DNA of 64,000 nt from Roseomonas aeriglobus (GTDB lineage Bacteria; Pseudomonadota; Alphaproteobacteria; Sphingomonadales; Sphingomonadaceae), in assembly GCA_016937575.1 (NCBI GenBank), contig JAFHKN010000004.1, positions 1-64,000 of the forward strand, read 5' to 3'. The position numbers were made by a program, and so were the translations under genes. The notes beneath the pieces are model-generated. The model had not been told where the DNA came from. It did no database searches and saw only the letters and a list, made by a program, of their open reading frames with translations. Below are positions 27,344 to 35,582 of the stretch, in pieces; the first letter of the stretch is position 1, and every line of letters begins with the position of its first letter.

Positions 27344-27750
27344 CGCAGGCTCCGATTAGCTTTGATATTAATTCCAGGCTTTAACATGCGATGTGTACAG
27401 CACGTTTGCTTCAAATTGATGTCACAGCAGTTGAAGATCGCTGAAAAAGGCCTTGGTGGAGGTTGACCCGATTTGGTTTACACCAAGCTCGCCGAGCTCC
27501 GAAAGCTGCTGCATGGTGGCCTCGACCCGGTGCGGACCCGTGAACTCACCGACGAGATGAGGGCGGCAGGGTTGCCGCTGTGATGGCGCCAAACCGGCAT
27601 CCTGCGTCAGCGTATCAGCATTGTGCGTCCGTCTCACCGATCGTGCGCTGCGTCTCACGCAATGTGCGTCGAGCAACGCCATCCGTCTCAACTAATCTGC
27701 GCCGAAAACTCCCCTCTATTGCGCGTTTGGTCGAGCATCATTGCAGGCCG
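27344..27750. other. Intergenic region with a small coding remnant
   Basis: The first 80 bases hold the AT-rich probable promoter of the protease operon. From about 27468 to 27570 on the plus strand one frame has clear coding character (YTKLAELRKLLHGGLDPVRT, ending RAAGLPL) but no start codon, so it looks like the tail of a destroyed gene. Nothing else was recognised. Confidence 0.35.
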
Positions 27751-28080
27751 CTATAGATAGCGTTCTGCCAGCGTGCCTCCGAGGGAAAGGGCGTCATCCC
27801 ATAGCCGGCTGGCATTGCCGGAAGAGACGGCAGGAGTATCGGTATAGCTGAAATGGTCGCGAATGGGCACGCGTCGGAGTTCACGCAGAACGTCTTCCCG
27901 GTCGCATCCGGCGAAGCAGGTCACTAGAATTCCGCGATTGCCCTGGCGGATCGACAGGCTTGGGGTGCTGTCGGAATGCGCCGGGCAAAGGCACATGGCG
28001 GTTCTGCCGTGCCATGTGCCGCCAAGTGCGCCAACAAGATCGATGAGTTGCTGCGAAGGTCGTTCGGCTGTGAGGGCCAT
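27751..28080 (-). pseudogene. Plasmid/phage primase N-terminal fragment with CHC2-type zinc finger
   Basis: 109 residues are readable: an N-terminal helix, then the zinc finger CLCPAHSDSTPSL ... VTCFAGCDREDVL, with C32, H35, C55 and C59 as likely ligands. This is the start of CHC2/Toprim primases of plasmids. The frame stops after LWDDALSLGGTLAERYL, which in full proteins leads into the Toprim domain. The protein therefore lacks the catalytic part and is truncated at a recombination point near 27755. Confidence 0.65.
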
Positions 28081-28611
28081 GATCGGCTCCTTTCACAACC
28101 TCGGCCCCCCTCCCCTTCTCCACGAACACCGTTTTAGTGGTTATCGGAGAAGCAAGACGGAACAGATCGCGCGATGGGTCGTGCGAGACGCGACTCTTTT
28201 CATGTCTCGAAAGCAGTTGTTGGAGCGAATAGTCCCGGCTCGAGCCGAATCGCCGTGGACTGAGAGGTTCCATCTCTGACGCTGTGCCCGCCAATCATCT
28301 TTGAGATGATTCGCGTTGCTGTGAATGCCCGTTGTCTGAGCTTCAAAGTCGGACAAGACTTGAGGATAAGTCCTCAAGCGGCGCGTGCTGGCGAGTGACT
28401 CATCTTGATTTTCGTCCGGGTTTATAGGCGAAATGATACACACGCGGATGGTCCGGGACTCGGGGGCAATAAGAGGGCTTGTCCCTGCGCACGCCGGGTC
28501 AGGTCACCCTATTTGACTAACCACCCTGCATTTGGCATATCTGTCCGGGATTAGGGGCCATTATGCGGTGCTTTTCACGAACCGTGGCCGGTTTGGGTTC
28601 AAAAAGGGGAC
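28081..28611. promoter_or_regulatory. Upstream region of parA with a perfect inverted repeat
   Basis: No gene is supported in these 530 bases. CTTGAGGA-TAAG-TCCTCAAG (28359-28378) is a perfect inverted repeat and a candidate operator or centromere site. AAAAAGGGGAC just before 28612 is the parA ribosome site. Confidence 0.45.
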
Positions 28612-29814
28612 ATGCCCATGCTGTCGGGTCAGATTCTCGATGCGATGATTACCTCGTGCGAGAATGCCAAGACCGTGCTGCGACAGGCGGCCATTGATCC
28701 ATCCGATCGCAAAACGCTGAACATTTCAATGGGGGCGACAGTCGCCGCTGAATTGCTCGGCCGAACGCCGGAAGCGCTTTCCAAGGCTGAGGCGCGCGGA
28801 CGCTTGCCCGCCCCCAAGACGGCCACCAACGGACGCCGATTCTACACGGTCGAAGATTTGATCGCCATTCGCGAGAAGCTCGGCATCAAGATGGGTAAAT
28901 TGCCCTCCGAGCGCGCGGTCGTCATCGCCGTGCAGAACTTCAAGGGCGGCGTCAGCAAATCGACGACGGGCAAGCATCTTGCAGATTACCTTGCGCTGCG
29001 GGGATATCGCGTTCTTGTTGTCGATTGCGATCCCCAGGCGTCGATGAGTGTTATGTTCGACGTCAATCTAGAGGCATTGGTGGACGAGACGCACACGCTC
29101 TCGAACTTCCTCTCCCCCAGAATCGACGAAGCCGATTCGCTGCGAAAGACGATCCAAAAGACCGCGTGGCCGAATATCGATATCTGCCCCGCCAACCTGG
29201 GCCTCCAGGACACCGAGTGGGAACTGACAGCAACCATCGAGGAGGGCCCTACCGCCATTGCCGGCGCGTTCCGCATGCTGAGAATTGGCCTGGAAGAGGT
29301 CCGGCACGACTATGACGTCGTTATCCTCGATCCTCCCCCTGCCATGGGCTTTTTGGGCGTGAACACGTTGACGGCCGCGGACGGCTTGCTGATCCCCGTG
29401 CCGGCTCGGCAACTCGATTATCTTTCGACAATCCACTTCATGCAGACCTGTCGCGAAGCGATGGACCTCGTCTCGAAGTTCGACACTTCGATCGACTACG
29501 GGTTCATTCGCGTCGTCTGCACCATGTTCCAGCCCAACAGGACCAACGAGGCTCAAATGCTTCAGGTCATGGAGAAGACCTACGCTGGCCAGATGCTGTC
29601 GACGCCGATACTCCTGTCGGAAGAGATCAAGAATGCCGGGTTGTCGATGTCGTCGATCTACGAAATCAACAAACCATATGGGTCGCACCAGACGTACACG
29701 CGGTGCCGTGACAACCTCAACATGGTGTTTCGCGAGATCGAAAAGGATATTTGCAAGCAGTGGCCGTCGCGTATGGCGCAGGTCGGCACCGACAGACTGA
29801 CGGAGGCGGCATGA
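28612..29814 (+). CDS. parA: ParA-type partition ATPase with N-terminal HTH
   Basis: A 400-residue partition ATPase. Residues about 40-90 form a MerR-like helix-turn-helix (VAAELLGRTPEALSKAEARG), and the deviant Walker A follows as FKGGVSKSTTGKHLADYLAL. Walker A' is VLVVDCDPQASMS and Walker B DVVILDPPPAMGFLG. The long N-terminal domain is the type Ia pattern, in which ParA also represses its own operon. The start is ATG 28612, or 28618 six bases later. The stop overlaps parB in ATGA, so the pair is translationally coupled. Confidence 0.92.
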   Translation: MPMLSGQILDAMITSCENAKTVLRQAAIDPSDRKTLNISMGATVAAELLGRTPEALSKAEARGRLPAPKTATNGRRFYTVEDLIAIREKLGIKMGKLPSERAVVIAVQNFKGGVSKSTTGKHLADYLALRGYRVLVVDCDPQASMSVMFDVNLEALVDETHTLSNFLSPRIDEADSLRKTIQKTAWPNIDICPANLGLQDTEWELTATIEEGPTAIAGAFRMLRIGLEEVRHDYDVVILDPPPAMGFLGVNTLTAADGLLIPVPARQLDYLSTIHFMQTCREAMDLVSKFDTSIDYGFIRVVCTMFQPNRTNEAQMLQVMEKTYAGQMLSTPILLSEEIKNAGLSMSSIYEINKPYGSHQTYTRCRDNLNMVFREIEKDICKQWPSRMAQVGTDRLTEAA

Positions 29815-30890
29815 GCAGCGCAGGGGGCCGGCGTCGCAGCCTACTGGCGAATGCCATCGAAAGCATCGGCACGACCCCTGCCCCCACGTCCGTGGCCGAA
29901 GTCGCGGATGCCGAGGCGCTGGTCGATCGCGATAAGCCGGTCGACGAACCTTCGACGCCCTCATTCCTGGAGCGGCGTGGTATTGCGTTCGATGAAATCG
30001 CCCGCACGGTCAAACGTCCGACTATCCGTCTGAAGCCCTCGGAATGCTCCATCTGGCCGGGCAATGCTCGCGATCATGCGGCGCTGAGCCACGAACGCTG
30101 TGCCTCGCTCATTGATTCCATCCGCGAGGAGGGGACGAACCGCGAGCCGGTTGTGGTGCGGCGGACGCCGAACGCCGAGACCCCCTACGAGTTGATCGTC
30201 GGCACCCGCCGGCATTTCTCGGTTTCCTGGCTGAATGCCAACAACCATAGCGAAATCGAGCTCGTAGCGCGTATCGAGACGCTCGATGACGAGGCCGCTT
30301 TCCGGCTCGCCGATTTGGAAAATCGAGAGCGCGAGGACGTCACCGATTTGGAGCGTGCGCGCAATTACAGGCACGCTGTCGACGCATATTACAACGGGGT
30401 TCGCACGCAGATGGCCGATCGCTTGGCCATCGCCAAGCAGAACCTCCACAACCTCCTCCAGCTCGCGGAGTTGCCGGACGAGGTCGTGGCAGCGTTCGCC
30501 GAGCCCGGAGACCTCAAGGTCCGACACGGCATGCGGCTCTCGCCCCTGCTGAAGAACGAACAGCACCGCGACGCGATCATCGCCGCAGCTATAGCCCTCG
30601 GTGCCGAGCAACAGGCGCTGAAGGACGCTGGAAGCGACAAGATTGAGGGTATCAAGGTCTGTGAGCGCCTGGCCGCAGCCGCAGTGGCTCCCGCGGCGTC
30701 GAAGAAGCCTGTACCCCGTGCCAAGCCGGCCCTCACCGCCGCCTCGGGTCGCGAGATCGGACAGGTTCTTGCTGATACACGGGCCAAGGGAATTACGATC
30801 AACATCAACCCCAAGGGCACAGCGTCGGTCGACGAGATCCTCGAAGCGCTCCGCCCTGCCCTTGAGAGTGCGAAGTTCAGTCGAAATTGA
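29811..30890 (+). CDS. parB: ParB partition protein
   Basis: A 359-residue centromere-binding protein, using the ATG at 29811 that overlaps parA. The ParB/Srx nuclease-like domain includes LIDSIREEGTNREPVVVRR and ELIVGTRRHFSVSWLNAN, the CTP-binding-type box (GTRRH replaces the usual GERR). The helix-turn-helix region follows (MADRLAIAKQNLHNLLQLAE). The C-terminal 80 residues contain a basic linker and a putative dimerisation segment. It pairs with parA and precedes repA, making a partition-replication block. Confidence 0.9.
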   Translation: MSSAGGRRRSLLANAIESIGTTPAPTSVAEVADAEALVDRDKPVDEPSTPSFLERRGIAFDEIARTVKRPTIRLKPSECSIWPGNARDHAALSHERCASLIDSIREEGTNREPVVVRRTPNAETPYELIVGTRRHFSVSWLNANNHSEIELVARIETLDDEAAFRLADLENREREDVTDLERARNYRHAVDAYYNGVRTQMADRLAIAKQNLHNLLQLAELPDEVVAAFAEPGDLKVRHGMRLSPLLKNEQHRDAIIAAAIALGAEQQALKDAGSDKIEGIKVCERLAAAAVAPAASKKPVPRAKPALTAASGREIGQVLADTRAKGITININPKGTASVDEILEALRPALESAKFSRN

Positions 30891-30932
30891 GTAAAATCTA
30901 GTTTAACGCTTTATTTTCAATTAGTTGGCTCC

Positions 30933-30952
30933 CGGTAAAATGCGTTTTACCG
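30933..30952. promoter_or_regulatory. Inverted repeat at the repA start
   Basis: CGGTAAAA-TGCG-TTTTACCG lies over the probable start of repA. A related perfect palindrome is at 33477-33496 in the origin region. It is a candidate RepA operator for autoregulation. Confidence 0.5.
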
Positions 30953-32085
30953 ATGCCACGGGACACGAGATGCAACAGGATCACCGCGAAGACGGTCAAG
31001 TAGACCTCTTTCTCCCTCAGCTGACTGCGCTTCCTCTTCGGGATCAGCGCGAAACGATGGAGCGGCCCTTTTTCTCGCTGTCGAAGCGCAAGCGACTCAA
31101 GCCGATCGACTATGTCAGTCCGGATCGTAAGATCACCGTCCATGTCTCCGCTAATTCGGAATATGGTCTGGCGACTATCTACGACCTCGACATACTGATT
31201 TACTGCGCGTCAGTTTTGATCGAGCACAAGCGGCGAGGTGCCAACGACATCCCGCAGACGCTCCACGTCGTCCCATACGACATGCTGAAGACTCTGAAGC
31301 GCGAGGTTGGTGGACGCGCTTACGATCTTCTGGGCAATGCCCTCGACAGGCTCCAATCGACCACGGTGAAGACGAACATCCGCTCAGGAGATGCCGTCGA
31401 GACCACCTTCTCCTGGATCGACAGTCACAGCCAGCTTAAGGATCGGTCCGGAAACGTGCGGGGAATGAGAATTACCCTCGCGAAATGGTTCTACGACGGG
31501 GTGTTGATGGACGGCGGCGTGCTCGCCATCGATCCGGCTTATTTCTCGCTCACAGGCGGGCGCGAACGCTGGCTCTATCGGGTCGCGCGCAAACATGCGG
31601 GTGGGGCCGGAAGCGACGGTTTCGCCATCTCGATGCCAACGCTCTTCGAGAAATCCGGCGCGGAAGGCGATTATCGGCGCTTCAAGTTCGAGATGACCAA
31701 GATCGCTCGGGAGAACGATCTGCCAGGCTACTCCCTGGACATCGAACAGCGTGACGATGCCGAACCGCTGCTGCGCATGACCAGGCGCGATCGCGAGCCG
31801 TCCGAGGAGGGCAAGCCCTCCCCTGCCCTCGCCCAAGCCTCGCCTGCGGCCGTCAAGGAAAAGGCGCCCGAGGAACCGGCTATCTCCTTCCCCTCGAGCG
31901 GGCATATCTCGCATTCGGCATTCGGTGCGATCGCCCGCGCCAACCTGCCCAGCCCCCAACGCGACCACGGTCTCGTTGGAGACGATTTCCGGAACTTCCT
32001 CCGGCAGCGCGAGATAGCGTTCGACGCGAAGAACATCACACAGATATTCGCGACCTTTTGCGCGAAGCAGCGTCCGGTCAACTGA
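30940..32085 (+). CDS. repA: Replication initiator RepA (RPA family)
   Basis: A protein of about 380 residues of the RPA plasmid replication initiator family. It has winged-helix features such as YGLATIYDLDILIYCASVLI, LKREVGGRAYDLLGNALDRL and GGRERWLYRVARKHAGGAGS. The C-terminal 90 residues are low in structure, then carry a small helical tail (DDFRNFLRQREIAFDAKNIT). RPA initiators define the sphingomonad Mega-RPA plasmid class. Start codons ATG 30940 and ATG 30970 are both possible; neither has a strong ribosome site. The matching iterons are at 33080-33635, downstream of the gene. Confidence 0.88.
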   Translation: MRFTDATGHEMQQDHREDGQVDLFLPQLTALPLRDQRETMERPFFSLSKRKRLKPIDYVSPDRKITVHVSANSEYGLATIYDLDILIYCASVLIEHKRRGANDIPQTLHVVPYDMLKTLKREVGGRAYDLLGNALDRLQSTTVKTNIRSGDAVETTFSWIDSHSQLKDRSGNVRGMRITLAKWFYDGVLMDGGVLAIDPAYFSLTGGRERWLYRVARKHAGGAGSDGFAISMPTLFEKSGAEGDYRRFKFEMTKIARENDLPGYSLDIEQRDDAEPLLRMTRRDREPSEEGKPSPALAQASPAAVKEKAPEEPAISFPSSGHISHSAFGAIARANLPSPQRDHGLVGDDFRNFLRQREIAFDAKNITQIFATFCAKQRPVN

Positions 32086-32420
32086 TCGACGCCGTAGGCG
32101 CAATCCGCCAAAACGGTCTTTCAGGAACAGGGTCGAGAATGGCTCGCGCGCGCACGTCAACTTATCCGTGTGGACCGTTCCCGAAGTAGCGAGCCGGGCC
32201 CCGGACCCGTCTGTATGGCGCCCCATCAAATGTGCGTGGGCTGCGAAGATCCAACCACGCGCGATCCTTTGCCAGCCTTCTTCTCGGATGAGCTTTGCCG
32301 GGCACAGCTGCGCCAGCGGGAGGATCGCCCGTTCCACCTCTCCAGGCAGCCGTCACGGTACTTAGAGAACGGCGCTTATAGGGTGGGATTTGTGATCAGA
32401 TTGCCCGGATCTGATAGCTG
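32086..32420. other. Intergenic region after repA
   Basis: No supported gene. The long open frame antisense to repA extends into this region but has no coding character. The insertion sequence begins near 32425. Confidence 0.45.
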
Positions 32421-32448
32421 AATCACTGACCGGCTGACGCCGGTAGGA

Positions 32449-32868
32449 TCAAGCGGTGGGGCTGAAGCCGTCCTTGTGGGTATGTCGGTCGAGGTAACGC
32501 ATGATGATGTCATCGGTGATGTTGCCGGATGTGGTCGAGAAGTAGCCGCGCTGCCAGAAGCGTTGGCCCCAATATCGTTTGCGGATGTGCTCGAATTCCT
32601 GTTGGATCTTGCGGGATGAGCGCCCCTTGGCCCGGCGCACGAAGTCGCTGACCGAGACGTGCGGCGGGATTTCGACGAACATGTGTACGTGGTCCTTCGA
32701 CAGCGCGCCGTTGATGATCTTCACGCCCATCTCGGCACAGACCTGACGGATGATCTCGCGCACCCGTAGCCGAACATCGCCGATCAGCACCTTGTACCGA
32801 TACTTCGGCGCCCAAACGAGATGGTAGCGATGATGGAATGTGGTGTGACAACCGGACCGATACGCCAT
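32449..32868 (-). CDS. tnpA: IS200/IS605 family HUH transposase TnpA
   Basis: A 139-residue Y1 transposase, MAYRSGCHTTFHHRYHLVWA onward. The HUH metal site is H60-V-H62 in SKDHVHMFVEIPP, and the nucleophile tyrosine is probably Y125 in ITDDIIMRYLDRHTH. It cuts and rejoins single-stranded DNA at hairpin-marked ends. The ATG at 32868 gives the normal length. The frame opens earlier, inside the palindrome, but that part is not coding. No tnpB companion is present. Confidence 0.9.
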   Translation of the reverse strand: MAYRSGCHTTFHHRYHLVWAPKYRYKVLIGDVRLRVREIIRQVCAEMGVKIINGALSKDHVHMFVEIPPHVSVSDFVRRAKGRSSRKIQQEFEHIRKRYWGQRFWQRGYFSTTSGNITDDIIMRYLDRHTHKDGFSPTA

Positions 32869-32940
32869 AGCCTGTAACCTCGGGAAAAGCGGAAGCTTCA
32901 CGCCTTCGGCGGCTTCCGCTTTTCCCGAGGTTACAGGCTA
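32868..32940. repeat. Perfect 29-bp-arm palindrome upstream of tnpA
   Basis: Arms 32868-32896 and 32912-32940 are perfectly complementary (beginning TAGCCTGTAACCTCGGGAAA). The 15-base loop itself contains CGCC-TTC-GGCG. As RNA or single-stranded DNA this would be a very stable hairpin covering the tnpA start, which may block translation or mark the element end. Confidence 0.85.
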
Positions 32941-33079
32941 GCACGCGAGTCTGTGGCTGAAGCCAGTATCCGACTGAAGTCGGAGGGGTTCCTCCTTGCT
33001 AGAGGACTCTAAAGGTCAAACTGTCGACGCTCCAAAGAGGCTGGGGAGGGGAGGGGGAGTCATCCTCGCTGCTTCGATG

Positions 33080-33097
33080 CCGTTCCTGAAATACCGT
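33080..33097 (-). repeat. Inverted iteron copy, identical to iteron 1
   Basis: The reverse complement is ACGGTATTTCAGGAACGG, exactly the same 18 bases as the direct iteron at 33530-33547. A second inverted copy with two changes sits at 33308-33325. Confidence 0.8.
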
Positions 33098-33476
33098 GAA
33101 TGCTTCGACTGCAAACGCCTCCGGGAGCGCTAGACATCCACAATCGGCGCCCATCGCCTGGCCAAGCCCCGTTCTCAATGTACCGTCGAGATCACTGGCC
33201 GGCTCCCGAGAAACCTCGAAACTTCGCGGTCCAGGCAGCCGAGCGGGATGCGCTCAAGGCAACAAAACGTCGAGATCATCGCCGTTTTAGGTCAGTTCCG
33301 CAGGGTCCCGTTCCTAAAAGACCGTCAATGATTCGCCCAAGGACTCGGGAGGGCCGCGGAAATGCCGCTCGACTCCTCCGAACACAGGGCGGCCTCGCCT
33401 GACGCCTATAGTTCGACAACGAGCGCTGCCGGGTGTAACATGCCTGAAAGGCACGGAAAACAGCCACTTTGCGGAC

Positions 33477-33496
33477 GAGTAAAACGCGTTTTACTC
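33477..33496. promoter_or_regulatory. Perfect 20-bp palindrome in the origin region
   Basis: GAGTAAAACGCGTTTTACTC is fully palindromic. It shares the GTAAAA-nGCG-TTTTAC core with the inverted repeat at the repA start, so the same protein, probably RepA as a dimer, may bind both. Confidence 0.6.
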
Positions 33497-33529
33497 CCTT
33501 GGAGACGTCCTGTGGCCCGCGCCGTGCCC

Positions 33530-33635
33530 ACGGTATTTCAGGAACGGGGCACGGTACATGAGGAACCGAATCACGGTTCAATGGGAACGCCCCGCAGGGT
33601 ATTTCAGGAACGGCCAAACGGTATAATGGGAACGG
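33530..33635 (+). repeat. Array of five phased iterons
   Basis: 18-base units at 33530-33547, 33551-33568, 33573-33590, 33596-33613 and 33618-33635. GG(A/G)A(A/C) near the right end and ACGGT or AGGGT at the left end are conserved. These are presumed RepA binding sites. Confidence 0.85.
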
Positions 33636-33740
33636 CGCTGAACTCCCGACTCGCGCTGAATCGGCGAGTCGCGAAAGATCCATCCACAGCTTAACTTTTT
33701 ATCCTATTCTCTAAAGAGATTAACACGCCTGCGGCGCTCC

Positions 33741-34443
33741 CTTCTTTTGAAGAATTGATTGGAAAGAAGGGGAAGGGACGATCGCCGCGCACTAAGCACG
33801 TCGTCCACCCAAAAAGCTCCGTCGCGTGCGTCGCCTCACACACCCGACCGCAGATCGACGTCGATTATCGCGGCGCCTAGACTCCTTGCAAGCCAGCCAT
33901 CGCGGAGCACCTCACTACGCTCAGGTCGCCGAGGGCACCGTGACAGGAGCCATTTTCCAAGACCCGAACGAAGTCCGACCTGCACTGAGCGCCGCCAGCA
34001 GCCCGCACAGCGTGTTTCCGCTCTCGGCTATCCCCACGGCAAGCAAAGCGCCCAGAAGGCCGCTGTGGGGCCTTCCTGCCAAGCCTGATCACGAGAAGCA
34101 TGCCGTTGTGGGTCAGAGAACCCGTGGACTGGACATTGCAGCTACCGCCTTCAACTATCGATAGACGATAGCCGCCGACTGCAGAGCTCGTGTTTCACCA
34201 CTGGGACAAGGGGAACGAGACCGCGCTCGCCGGCAAATCAGTTCTTGCTGCATCCAGCGCTATGAATTGCGAACAGGGGAGGGGAGGCAGCTACCCCTTT
34301 GGTGAAAGGTTTGCCGGCGCACCTCGGTAGAGAGGCCCCGGCCAGCCGACGACATTCCAATCGTTCGACAGAAGGATGCTCCGGTTGATAGACCGGTTCA
34401 TCAGACCGGGCGGCAAGCGAAAGATCCTCCTGCGGACTGTCGT
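33741..34443. other. Intergenic region between oriV and the RHE_PE00001-like gene
   Basis: No gene with a ribosome site or recognisable product was seen. Open frames on both strands here are low-complexity. A short inverted repeat CTATCGATAG occurs near 34155. Confidence 0.45.
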
Positions 34444-35499
34444 TCACAAACTCTCGGCGCGATGCTGGAGAAGCTTGTCGATGTTCTCCATCTCGCGATC
34501 GAAGGCATCGAAGACCTCCGACAGCTCGCGGCTCGCTGGCGGGGGAGGGACCACGTTGCGCGGCCGTCCACGCTTGGGCGCTGCAAAGCCAAACTCGATG
34601 GCAAGGTCCGTGCTCAGGAACACGCGCCAGGTCCGCCGCTGGGTGATCTCCACGAGCAAGCCGCAGTCGACGGCACGGCCCAGCAGTTTGCTCGCGCCGG
34701 CAACGCTCATGCTGAGCAGCTCCGCCAGCGACTGAGGCGAGAGCAGTGGCCGGTGATGGAGGAGGGCCGCGAGCCCCGGGAGGTGGCCAGGTCGATATTC
34801 CGCGACGATCGCATGCTGGGCCGCGCGATGGAGCTTTTCCAGCTCGTGCAACCGTGCGAGGTTTGCGGTGGCGCTTGCCTCAAGGCTGCGCATGGCCGCA
34901 TACCAGTCCTCGTCTCCGACAGTTCGCTTCAGCCTAAACGCCTTCACGCCGCCCACGAGGCAGGGCAGGGGAGTGGTCACCATCCCCTTGTCGCGCAGAG
35001 CGAAGGGCAGCGAGAGCCAGGGCAGGGCGGTGCTGTCGAGACGCGCATGCTGGCGGACCCGATCGAGCGCGCGGATCAGCGGCGAATGGTCCGCGGCTAT
35101 CTCGATCTCGCCGATCGCGGTCGGGAGCGCGTCGCGCCAGGCGAGGGGGTCGGGATCGCGCAGCGCCGCTTCCCAGGCGGGAAAGCGATCGAACAGGTCG
35201 AGGTTGGTCGACCGCAGCGGCCGGCCGGGGATTTGCAGCCCGCAGCCCCAGGAAAATACGTCAATTTCGTCGATCTCGGCCGATTGCAGTTGCAGGGCCC
35301 GGGTGTAGCCACTCCAGGCGGCGCGGCGTGCCCAGGCCGATGCCACCGAACTAACGCAAAACCGGGCATCGAGACGCGTAATGGCGGCCGTGCAGGAGGC
35401 GATCGCGGAGACCATCTTCGCGCTGTAGGCGGGGCCGTAGCGGCTGTTCGAGAGAGGCGCGTCCACGCCGTCTTTTAACCCAGAGCTGCTCTCAGTCAA
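34444..35499 (-). CDS. RHE_PE00001-like/DUF1612 plasmid protein with C-terminal HTH
   Basis: A 351-residue protein. The first 150 residues (SRYGPAYSAKMVSAIASCTA, RLDARFCVSSVASAWARRAA) resemble the N-terminus of the RHE_PE00001/DUF1612 proteins widespread on rhizobial and sphingomonad plasmids. The last third contains a winged helix (SPQSLAELLSMSVAGASKLL, RAVDCGLLVEITQRRTWRVF), so DNA binding is likely. Function in the literature is unknown to me. It is divergent from the tyrosine recombinase across a perfect inverted repeat, which it or the recombinase may bind. Confidence 0.65.
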   Translation of the reverse strand: MTESSSGLKDGVDAPLSNSRYGPAYSAKMVSAIASCTAAITRLDARFCVSSVASAWARRAAWSGYTRALQLQSAEIDEIDVFSWGCGLQIPGRPLRSTNLDLFDRFPAWEAALRDPDPLAWRDALPTAIGEIEIAADHSPLIRALDRVRQHARLDSTALPWLSLPFALRDKGMVTTPLPCLVGGVKAFRLKRTVGDEDWYAAMRSLEASATANLARLHELEKLHRAAQHAIVAEYRPGHLPGLAALLHHRPLLSPQSLAELLSMSVAGASKLLGRAVDCGLLVEITQRRTWRVFLSTDLAIEFGFAAPKRGRPRNVVPPPPASRELSEVFDAFDREMENIDKLLQHRAESL

Positions 35500-35516
35500 A
35501 TTGGCTCGTATGCGTA

Positions 35517-35543
35517 GTCGTGATAATGGGAGATTATCACGAC
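35517..35543. promoter_or_regulatory. Perfect inverted repeat between divergent genes
   Basis: GTCGTGATAAT, a 5-base spacer and ATTATCACGAC form 11-bp perfect arms only 17 bases upstream of the minus-strand gene start. A second TATTATTATGAG sequence follows. This is a strong candidate operator for the HTH protein encoded at 34444-35499. Confidence 0.65.
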
Positions 35544-35582
35544 CCTATTATTATGAGAAGGACCGGGCTATGTCTCGCCGTC

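Larger units (their letters stand above)
32425..32990 (-). mobile_element. IS200/IS605-family insertion sequence (tnpA only)
   Basis: The unit has a single HUH transposase gene and small imperfect hairpins near each end: ACCGGCTGACGCCGGT at about 32429-32444 and TCCGACTGAAGTCGGA at about 32969-32984. A large perfect palindrome lies just upstream of the gene. This is the IS200-type plan, without terminal inverted repeats or target duplication. The exact ends are inferred from the hairpins. Confidence 0.7.
33080..33740. other. oriV: Probable plasmid replication origin (oriV)
   Basis: Five direct 18-base iterons start at 33530, 33551, 33573, 33596 and 33618, a regular 21-23-base phase that keeps them on one helix face. 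Their consensus is ACGGTA-5N-GGAACGG with small changes. Two more copies are inverted at 33308-33325 and 33080-33097. CCATCCACA at 33680-33688 matches 7 of 9 bases of a DnaA box. An AT-rich stretch with ATCCTATTCTCTAAAGAGAT follows at about 33690-33725. Iterons, DnaA site and melting region in this order are typical of Rep-dependent theta origins. Confidence 0.82.

Noticed and set aside
27422..27691. Minus-strand 89-residue frame before the primase fragment
   Set aside because: The plus strand shows better coding character in the same place; no ribosome site.
31384..32337. 317-residue frame antisense to repA
   Set aside because: Shadow of the GC-rich repA codons extended into a gene-free region.
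33530..33635. CRISPR-like spacing in the repeated 18-base units
   Set aside because: Spacers are only 3-5 bases and the units vary; the pattern fits iterons. No cas gene is present.
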